Shown here: positions 1 through 5,100 of the stretch, one piece after another
How the letters are laid out: each line of letters opens with the position of its first letter
Numbering within the stretch: position 1 is the first letter of the stretch
Origin: Oscillospiraceae bacterium
Lineage (GTDB): Bacteria > Bacillota > Clostridia > Oscillospirales > Ruminococcaceae
Length of the DNA stretch: 11,066 bases
Direction: 5' to 3'
Assembly: GCA_018055565.1 (NCBI GenBank)
Contig: JAGPHI010000012.1
Location: forward strand, 1-11,066
Notes under the pieces: generated by a model
What the model was told of the DNA's origin: nothing
Seen by the model: the letters and a program-made list of their open reading frames with translations, nothing else
Databases searched by the model: none
Program-made: the position numbers and the translations under genes

Positions 1-508
1 GGCCAAAACAATATGCAATGTTCATGGATAGGAAAATATGATTCGGCGAGGTCCACTCAAATGCGGCTGCGCTCTCCATGCCAAGCGCATTAAAAACGTT
101 TGCCAAAAGGCCAAATTTATTGTTAAACACATATAAAAGCCACATATAGCCCACGGCTATGGCGGCGATAACATTTGGCAGATATATTACCGAGCGAAAA
201 AACGATTTGCCCTTAATGCCATGCGAAAGAATGATGGCAAACAAAAGCGCCAGCGACAGTGTAACGATGCCGCTGTAAAACCATATTTTAACGATATTGC
301 CCATGGAACGCATAAACATATCATTTTTAAACAGGTCCACAAAATTTTGCAGCCCGTAAAAAGTCCAATCAGAAACCTTGTCGGTGATAGTGGAAACGGA
401 AAAAAAGCTCATCAGCATGGTGCGCACCGACGGATAAAAAATCACCAATGTATACAGTGCAACCATAGGCCCTAAAAATATTGCAATTGTTTTTTTGCTA
501 AGCTTCAT
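1..508 (-). CDS. Sugar ABC transporter permease, MalF/UgpA type (3' part cut by window edge)
   Basis: This is the N-terminal 169 codons of an inner-membrane permease that would form the translocation channel with a second permease. I translated it by hand because it has no stop inside the window. It opens MKLSKKTIAIFLGPMVALYT, a first membrane helix, followed by an FYPSVRTMLMSFF segment and the WTFYGLQNFVDLF stretch typical of MalF/UgpA-like sugar permeases. Further hydrophobic segments follow, including FFRSVIYLPNVIAAIAVGYM at the start of the transmembrane core. The EAA loop and C-terminus lie outside the window. The ATG at 508 is preceded by a GGGAGGG ribosome binding site (514-520). It lies 85 bp downstream of the binding-protein gene on the same strand, so the two are probably co-transcribed, separated by a perfect hairpin. 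The substrate is probably a sugar or oligosaccharide; identity unknown. Confidence 0.9.
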   Translation of the reverse strand, partial: MKLSKKTIAIFLGPMVALYTLVIFYPSVRTMLMSFFSVSTITDKVSDWTFYGLQNFVDLFKNDMFMRSMGNIVKIWFYSGIVTLSLALLFAIILSHGIKGKSFFRSVIYLPNVIAAIAVGYMWLLYVFNNKFGLLANVFNALGMESAAAFEWTSPNHIFLSMNIAYCFG

Positions 509-534
509 GGATACCCTCCCAAACGTTTGTAAGA

Positions 535-576
535 GCAAAACCAAAGATTTTTACAAAGAAAAATCTTTGGTTTTGC
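535..576 (-). other. Perfect intercistronic hairpin between binding protein and permease
   Basis: Bases 535-552 and 559-576 are exact reverse complements (18 bp), separated by a 6-nt loop. The stem is AT-rich with CCAAAG at its core. No T-run follows on the minus strand, so it is not a standard intrinsic terminator. It lies between the tandem stop codons of the binding-protein gene and the ribosome binding site of the permease gene. Stable hairpins in this position often protect the upstream message, so binding protein is made in excess of permease. That role is inferred here. Confidence 0.75.
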
Positions 577-593
577 ATCATTTCTTTAAGCTA

Positions 594-1919
594 CTATGCT
601 TTCATTTCTTTGATAAACTGTTCGGCTGTAATGTTGCCCGAGAAAAGCTTAATGGCGCTGGAACGGATAACAGGCAGACGATCCTTATTTAAAACAATGG
701 ATGTTTGCGCGGGGTATCTTGTTTTAATGCCTTCAAACACGGCTTTGGAATCTGCAAGATTGGCAGGCCACTCAGCTTCGGGAGACATGGGGATAGCCAT
801 CGCGTTTTTAGACATTTCGGCATCCCATTTGCCCGTGGTTAAATACACAGCAAACTGGAACGCGGCATCCGGTGCTTGGCACTTTTTATCAATGGCAATA
901 CCAAAGCTGCCGTAAGCGCCCGCGGAGGTATCGTCTACACCGCCCGCTACTGTGGGATAAGCAAACTGGCCCCAGGGGAAATCTTCGCCGGCCACGTCTT
1001 TTACTTCATTGGGCAGCCATGTGCCGTTTAAGTACATAGCAATTTTGCCTTCGATTACCATTTCCTGTTGGCCTGCGGGGAAACGGTTTGTGCCAACGTT
1101 TTTCGCAAAATAGCCTTTTTTCACCATGTCTTCAAAAACCTTTGCGGCTTCCAGCACGGCGGGGTCATCCCACATTGCTTTGGTGGTGTCGTTTACAAGG
1201 TCTGCCACAAATTTGTCGCCCTTTAAACGCGATAAATAATAGCCAAAGTTTTGCTCGGCATAGGCATCGTCAAAAGTAAGGGGGATGTAGCCTGCGGCTT
1301 TAATCTTTTCGCACGCTTGCATAAATTCGTCCCATGTTTTGGGCGCTGCGGTTACGCCGGCTTCCTTAAAGATGTCTTTGTTATAAAAATACAAAAATGC
1401 CTGCGGAATGTACGGAACATACATCAGCTTGCCATCGGCGATGCCTTTTGCCATATTGGTAAAGGCGGGCAAAATGCAATCGTTAAACGGCTTGCCGCCT
1501 GTTGTGGGATAGCTTTGTGTAAAATACTCATCCAGCACAATGGCGTTATCCTTCCACACAGGGAAGCATCTGTCTACGTTGCCGTCATACATGTCAATTT
1601 TTTGGCCGCTTTGCAGCGCAGGAACAACCAAATTGGAATTATCGCGGCCGTTAAAGGTAAACTCAATTTTTACATCGGGATACTCTTTCATAAATTCTTC
1701 GGCGGCTTTTACCATTGTTTGCGCCTGTGGCTCTGTGGCATTCCAGCTGGACCAATACGACAATTCGCCACTTAGCTTGGGCTTTTCAGCCGTGGCAGAA
1801 GCGGGCGTAGAGGGTGCGGCGGCAGGCGCAGAGGGCGCGGGTGCGCTTTGGCAACCGGTAAATGCGGCGGCGGCCAATACGGCACTAAGGAACACAGAAA
1901 GAACTTTTGTCATTTTCAT
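594..1919 (-). CDS. Extracellular solute-binding lipoprotein of a sugar ABC transporter (family 1)
   Basis: A 441-residue lipid-anchored receptor that should capture a carbohydrate outside the membrane and deliver it to the permease encoded next. The N-terminus has two lysines, a hydrophobic stretch (residues 6-20) and a lipobox FTGC with the lipidated cysteine at residue 23. An Ala/Pro-rich linker (about 26-45) follows. The mature part begins LSGELSYWSSWNATEPQ and has the usual family 1 layout, including a GKLMYVPYIPQAFLYFYNKD segment near 165 and FGIAIDKKCQAPDAAFQF near 338-355, close to the length of MalE-like proteins. The ATG at 1919 is preceded by AGGAGGAG (1928-1935) at good spacing. 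It ends in two tandem TAG codons (594-596, 591-593). It is transcribed from a consensus promoter, divergent from the LacI-type regulator. Substrate not determinable from sequence. Confidence 0.93.
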   Translation of the reverse strand: MKMTKVLSVFLSAVLAAAAFTGCQSAPAPSAPAAAPSTPASATAEKPKLSGELSYWSSWNATEPQAQTMVKAAEEFMKEYPDVKIEFTFNGRDNSNLVVPALQSGQKIDMYDGNVDRCFPVWKDNAIVLDEYFTQSYPTTGGKPFNDCILPAFTNMAKGIADGKLMYVPYIPQAFLYFYNKDIFKEAGVTAAPKTWDEFMQACEKIKAAGYIPLTFDDAYAEQNFGYYLSRLKGDKFVADLVNDTTKAMWDDPAVLEAAKVFEDMVKKGYFAKNVGTNRFPAGQQEMVIEGKIAMYLNGTWLPNEVKDVAGEDFPWGQFAYPTVAGGVDDTSAGAYGSFGIAIDKKCQAPDAAFQFAVYLTTGKWDAEMSKNAMAIPMSPEAEWPANLADSKAVFEGIKTRYPAQTSIVLNKDRLPVIRSSAIKLFSGNITAEQFIKEMKA

Positions 1920-1974
1920 GTTTTAATCTCCTCCTAAATGGTTGATACACGTACAGAGTTTGTTCGCTACTGTT

Positions 1975-2003
1975 ATTATATTTTAACAAATGAAACGTGT
2001 CAA
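1975..2003 (-). promoter_or_regulatory. Consensus sigma-A promoter of the sugar transporter operon
   Basis: On the minus strand TTGACA (1998-2003) and TATAAT (1975-1980) are separated by exactly 17 bp, a perfect match to both hexamers and to optimal spacing. The predicted start is near 1968, giving a leader of about 49 nt before the ATG at 1919. Such a strong promoter implies the operon is held off by a repressor, and the divergent LacI-type gene is the obvious candidate. Confidence 0.88.
1991..2002. promoter_or_regulatory. Candidate operator overlapping the -35 of the transporter promoter
   Basis: TGAAACGTGTCA is a 12-bp dyad with one mismatched pair and a central CpG, the centre typical of LacI-family operators. 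It covers part of the -35 hexamer, so a bound repressor would block polymerase. It is similar to, but two bases shorter than, a CcpA cre site. The assignment to the neighbouring regulator is inferred from position and form only. Confidence 0.4.
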
Positions 2004-2126
2004 TGTACTGTTTTACTAAACTTAACAAAAATCTTTATGCATTTTAGCTATTTTGCGGTATAAATTATAAAATAGCGGTTAAAAATGGTAATAACGTTAC
2101 AATAAGTGGAGTAAAACCCCGTCTAG

Positions 2127-2156
2127 TTGACTTTATATGCCAGAAAGCTGTATAAT
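2127..2156 (+). promoter_or_regulatory. Sigma-A promoter of the LacI-SBP regulator gene
   Basis: TTGACT (2127-2132) and TATAAT (2151-2156) are separated by 18 bp, and transcription should start near 2163. It is back to back with the transporter promoter, with about 195 bp between the two predicted start sites. Confidence 0.8.
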
Positions 2157-2170
2157 ACTGGTAAGATATA

Positions 2171-2183
2171 CGCAAAATTTGCG
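2171..2183. promoter_or_regulatory. Candidate autoregulatory operator in the regulator's leader
   Basis: CGCAAAATTTGCG is a perfect 13-bp palindrome (6-bp arms, one central base) about 8-20 bp downstream of the predicted transcription start of the LacI-type gene. Part of it, TTTGCGG (2178-2184), recurs exactly at 2052-2058 in the divergent region. A protein bound here would act as a roadblock to its own transcription. No binding evidence exists; the call rests on symmetry and position. Confidence 0.4.
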
Positions 2184-2201
2184 GAAAAGGCGGGGTAATG
2201 C

Positions 2202-4391
2202 ATGGCCACAATACGGGACATTGCCAAAGCGGCGGGCGTGTCGCAGGGCACAGCGTCTAACGCGTTAAACGGCAAAGGCAATGTAAGCAGCGCAAAGCTA
2301 AAGCTTGTGCATGACGCGGCTGCTGCTATGGGCTATACCATCAATGAAAAGGCGCAGCTGCTGCGCAGGGGCTCATCCCGCACCATTTCGGTGATTCTTC
2401 CAAACACGGCGCATCATCAATATCAGGCGTTTTATGTAAGCTTTCAAAGCTATTGCAAGCGCGCCAATTATCAAGTGCGCCTTTACATTACAAACGATTG
2501 TGCAGAAACAGAGCTGGAGGCCATGCTGGACACAAAGGCCAGTATGGCGGTGGGCGCTGTGGTTATTTCCAGCATACCAAATGCAGATAAAGCCTATGCC
2601 GCCGAGGGGCTGGCGGATGTGGACGTGCTGTTTGTGGAACGGCAGCCCGCGCAAAACAGCAGCTACATCGGGTTCGATTATGTAAAATGCGGGGTAGAGC
2701 TTGCCCAAAAAGCGCTGGATAACGGCGGCAAACAAATTTTGCTCATTAGCGGCAGCGAAAATTATTCTAACGAAAACAGCTTTTGCGCCGGCGCGTTTTC
2801 GGTGCTAAATGCGGCGCAAAACGCAAAAAAGGTGAATGTGCGGCATCTGCACACCAATCTGTATCGCCGCGGCAAAGACGGGATTGACCTATTTGAAAAC
2901 GATTGCCCAGACACCATTTTGCTTTCAAGCTATAGCTTTGCTGAAACCATTAAAGACATTCAAAATTGTTTTTATCCCGAAATGAAAGCGAAAATCTACA
3001 CAGTATCGCCGGTGTTTACCCTGCCGGAAAGCGATTTTGTAAAATACGAGCTGGATTATCACTTGCTAGGAAAGCAGGCGGCCGAAAAGCTGATGGAGCA
3101 GCTTGAAAGCAAAACACACACGCAAACCATTGTAGAAAATTTTGGTTATCGGCAGTGGGCACCGCCCGCCATTATAAAAAAACGCGCCAAAATTACGGTT
3201 TTAAGCATGGATAGCCCGTCCACAAAGGCATTGCGCCATTTAAGCCATCTGTTCACAGCGTCAAGCGGCGTGGAGGTAAACATTGTATCCTTTAGCTATG
3301 ACGAGCTGTTTGAAGTGCTTAGTGGCATGGGCGATAGCAGCATATACGATGTAATCCGTTTGCACAGCGGCTGGCTTACCAAAATTGCGGAAAACACGTT
3401 GATGCCCCTTGCGGATATTGACCCCAATATCAAATCGGTGTTTGGCGATTTTATGCCCGGCCTTTTGGAGGAATACTCCGAGGTAAACGGCAAAATTTAT
3501 GCGCTGCCGTCCACACCCAGCGTGCAATTTTTGTTTTATAGGAAAGACCTTTTTGAAAACAATGTATACAAACGCATGTTTTACGAGGAGCACAAGCACG
3601 AATTGTGCGTGCCCACAACCTTTGAAGAATATAACCGCATCGCGGCCTTTTTTACGCGAAGCCACAACGCGTTTTCCCCTGTGGAATACGGCTCGGTGCT
3701 TGCGCTGGAAAGCACCAGCATGGCGGCGGTGGAGTTTTTAACGCGCTATTTTAGCCTTTCGGATAAGCTAAAAGCGCCAAACGGCAGCTTTTTGCTGGAT
3801 AGCCCCGAAGCGGTGCAGGCGCTGCGCTTACTGGTAGAGCTTACGCCCTTTACAAACGGCAGCTCCAATTTAACATGGAACGACACGGCCGACCAATTTG
3901 CGCAAGGGCGCTCTGCAATGGCCATTTTGTTTAACAATTACACTTCCCGCTTATTGGACAGCGATTCGATTGTAAACGGCAAAATCGGCTATGCGGTGGT
4001 GCCCGGCGGCAAGCCGATGTTTAGCGGCGGCGTGTTTGGCATTTCGCAAAAATGTCAGGCACCACAAGAGGCCCTCAGCTATATCCGCTGGGCTTGCAGC
4101 GAAACCGCCGCTACAGCCATGACCATGCTGGGCAGCGTGTCGCCCTGCAAAAAAACCTACGAAAATTACGAGGTTATCAACACCTACCCGTGGATGGAAA
4201 TTACACAAAAATGCTTTGAAAACGCGCATATTGACCGTATTCCCGCGCGCATTGCGCCCGAATATGACGAAAAAACGTTTATGAGCGTTTTGGGCATGGC
4301 CGTAAAAAGCGCCTACCGCAACGCCACCGACGCAAAAGAGGCTTTGGCCTTTGCGCAAAACGTATGGATGAAGCATATGCGTGGCGAATAA
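2202..4391 (+). CDS. LacI-type transcription regulator fused to a cytoplasmic solute-binding (MalE-like) domain
   Basis: A 729-residue regulator, about twice the normal LacI length of 330-350. Residues 3-22 are a LacI helix-turn-helix (TIRDIAKAAGVSQGTASNAL), followed by a hinge with AQLLRR near 51-56. Residues about 60-325 form a LacI-type periplasmic-binding-like sensor starting SRTISVILPNTAHHQYQ. From about residue 329 (AKITVLSMDSPSTKALRHL) to the end there are roughly 400 residues resembling a full family 1 extracellular solute-binding protein. These include a KIYALPSTPSVQFLFYRKDLF segment, an FAQGRSAMAILFNN segment and FGISQKCQAPQEALSYI near 613-628. There is no signal peptide or membrane segment, so the second ligand domain should be cytoplasmic. 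ATG 2202 follows a GGGG ribosome-binding stretch at 2192-2195. It is divergent from the sugar transporter operon and probably controls it. The reading frame is open and continuous through the junction. Confidence 0.9.
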   Translation: MATIRDIAKAAGVSQGTASNALNGKGNVSSAKLKLVHDAAAAMGYTINEKAQLLRRGSSRTISVILPNTAHHQYQAFYVSFQSYCKRANYQVRLYITNDCAETELEAMLDTKASMAVGAVVISSIPNADKAYAAEGLADVDVLFVERQPAQNSSYIGFDYVKCGVELAQKALDNGGKQILLISGSENYSNENSFCAGAFSVLNAAQNAKKVNVRHLHTNLYRRGKDGIDLFENDCPDTILLSSYSFAETIKDIQNCFYPEMKAKIYTVSPVFTLPESDFVKYELDYHLLGKQAAEKLMEQLESKTHTQTIVENFGYRQWAPPAIIKKRAKITVLSMDSPSTKALRHLSHLFTASSGVEVNIVSFSYDELFEVLSGMGDSSIYDVIRLHSGWLTKIAENTLMPLADIDPNIKSVFGDFMPGLLEEYSEVNGKIYALPSTPSVQFLFYRKDLFENNVYKRMFYEEHKHELCVPTTFEEYNRIAAFFTRSHNAFSPVEYGSVLALESTSMAAVEFLTRYFSLSDKLKAPNGSFLLDSPEAVQALRLLVELTPFTNGSSNLTWNDTADQFAQGRSAMAILFNNYTSRLLDSDSIVNGKIGYAVVPGGKPMFSGGVFGISQKCQAPQEALSYIRWACSETAATAMTMLGSVSPCKKTYENYEVINTYPWMEITQKCFENAHIDRIPARIAPEYDEKTFMSVLGMAVKSAYRNATDAKEALAFAQNVWMKHMRGE

Positions 4392-4482
4392 AGGCCTTGC
4401 CAGCGTATGCCAAACACATGCCCGCGCGCGCAGATTTATTATGTAAAAACCCACGTGTTCCATTTTCACACAGCAAAACACT

Positions 4483-4527
4483 AAGCGCATGCCCTGCCGC
4501 ACAATGCTGCAAAAAGGGCTTGCGCTT
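4483..4527 (+). terminator. Possible weak terminator after the LacI-SBP gene
   Basis: AAGCGCA (4483-4489) pairs with TGCGCTT (4521-4527), and GCCC (4491-4494) pairs with GGGC (4516-4519), with one T-T mismatch between the two blocks. The loop is 21 nt. Only a broken T-rich stretch (TTATCATTT) follows, so termination may be partial. No better terminator was seen between 4392 and the thioredoxin gene. Confidence 0.35.
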
Positions 4528-4605
4528 TATCATTTGCCAATCATCCACGGCGCTTGGCCGCCCATGTTATCGCACCGCTTTTCGCGGCATCAATAAAAAA
4601 CAGCC

Positions 4606-4651
4606 TTTTGTGACTCAGTTACAGAATCAAAGCGCAAAAAGCAGCTATACT
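4606..4651 (+). promoter_or_regulatory. Candidate activator-dependent promoter of the thioredoxin-reductase operon
   Basis: A -10 element TATACT lies at 4646-4651, with a predicted start near 4658 and a 40-nt leader, but no recognisable -35 sits at 16-18 bp. The dyad TGTGACTCAGTTACA (4609-4623, one mismatched pair, with further matching A/T pairs at 4606-4607 and 4625-4626) is centred at 4616, about -42 from the predicted start. This is where class II Crp/Fnr activators bind and replace the -35 contact. The half-spacing (TGTGA-N5-TTACA) is one base shorter than the classical CRP site. Confidence 0.45.
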
Positions 4652-4697
4652 ATGTACATAAGCTATCAACAAACAAACACGATAAAGGAGAATGAAT

Positions 4698-5006
4698 ATG
4701 TCTGTATTACAAATTACCAAAAACAATTTCGACGCCGAGGTGCTGCATGCCGACAAGCCCGTATTAATGGATTTCTGGGCAAGCTGGTGCGGCCCTTGCA
4801 AAATGCTTTCGCCGATTATCGATGAAATTGCTGCGCAAAGCAGCGACGTAAAGGTGGGCAAAGTAAACGTGGACGAAGAGCCCGAGCTTGCCAAGCAATT
4901 TGGCGTGATGAGCATTCCTACGCTGATTTTGATGAAAAACGGCGAGGTGGCAGGGCAATCGGTTGGCTTAAAGCCAAAAGAAGCCATATTGGCCATGCTG
5001 CAATAG
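4698..5006 (+). CDS. trxA: Thioredoxin
   Basis: A 102-residue cytoplasmic dithiol reductant of the standard thioredoxin length. The active site WCGPCK is at residues 30-35 with catalytic Cys31 and Cys34, preceded by DFWASW. The buried Asp25, the cis-proline in MSIPTL (Pro74) and the later NGEVAGQSVG segment are all present. I chose the ATG at 4698 over the in-frame ATG at 4692 because the AAGGAG ribosome binding site (4685-4690) is 7 nt from 4698 but only 1 nt from 4692. It lies directly upstream of the CoA-persulfide reductase gene. A role in reducing protein or low-molecular-weight persulfides and disulfides together with that enzyme is likely. No thioredoxin reductase gene is visible in the window, so its electron donor is encoded elsewhere. 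Confidence 0.95.
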   Translation: MSVLQITKNNFDAEVLHADKPVLMDFWASWCGPCKMLSPIIDEIAAQSSDVKVGKVNVDEEPELAKQFGVMSIPTLILMKNGEVAGQSVGLKPKEAILAMLQ

Positions 5007-5015
5007 TAAGCGCGG

Positions 5016-5051
5016 CAAGCAGTGAAAGCGGCAAAACGCTTTCACTGCTTG
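5016..5051 (+). other. Perfect intercistronic hairpin between thioredoxin and reductase genes
   Basis: Bases 5016-5030 (CAAGCAGTGAAAGCG) and 5037-5051 are exact reverse complements, forming a 15-bp stem with a 6-nt loop, GCAAAA. It begins 9 nt after the thioredoxin stop codon. The downstream sequence (TTCTGGCATAAAG) has no T-run, so complete termination is unlikely. Partial attenuation, or stabilisation of a thioredoxin-only transcript, are the main possibilities. Confidence 0.7.
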
Positions 5052-5100
5052 TTCTGGCATAAAGCGCCGAAAACTCATTTTAATTACGAGGAGGCACACA

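Larger units (their letters stand above)
4392..4691. other. 300-bp intergenic region between regulator and thioredoxin genes
   Basis: No convincing gene is visible; the frames that cross it are short and lack ribosome sites. It holds the weak terminator-like hairpin at 4483-4527 and the activator-type promoter elements at 4606-4651. A GC-alternating run (CCGCGCGCGC) lies near 4421-4430. Nothing else is recognisable. Confidence 0.6.

Noticed and set aside
535..576. Intrinsic terminator of the binding-protein gene
   Set aside because: The stem is AT-rich and no T-run follows on the minus strand; the downstream permease has its own ribosome site but no promoter was seen in the gap.
1251..1775. 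174-codon plus-strand frame inside the binding-protein gene
   Set aside because: It is the antisense shadow of a clearly real lipoprotein gene, with no ribosome site and no recognisable family features.
1991..2002. CcpA cre site
   Set aside because: The dyad TGAAACGTGTCA has only 5 bases on each side of the central CG, whereas cre has 6, so the spacing does not fit. Kept only as a generic LacI-family operator candidate.
3951..4502. 183-codon minus-strand frame across the end of the regulator gene
   Set aside because: It is antisense to conserved binding-protein sequence, has no promoter or ribosome site and shows low-complexity Ala/His composition typical of shadows.
4692..4697. Upstream ATG of thioredoxin at 4692
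   Set aside because: It is only 1 nt from the AAGGAG ribosome site, too close for initiation; ATG 4698 has 7-nt spacing and gives the standard thioredoxin length.
4364..4825. 153-codon plus-strand frame spanning the gap before thioredoxin
   Set aside because: It overlaps both the regulator end and thioredoxin in another frame, crosses the promoter, and has no ribosome site or family features.
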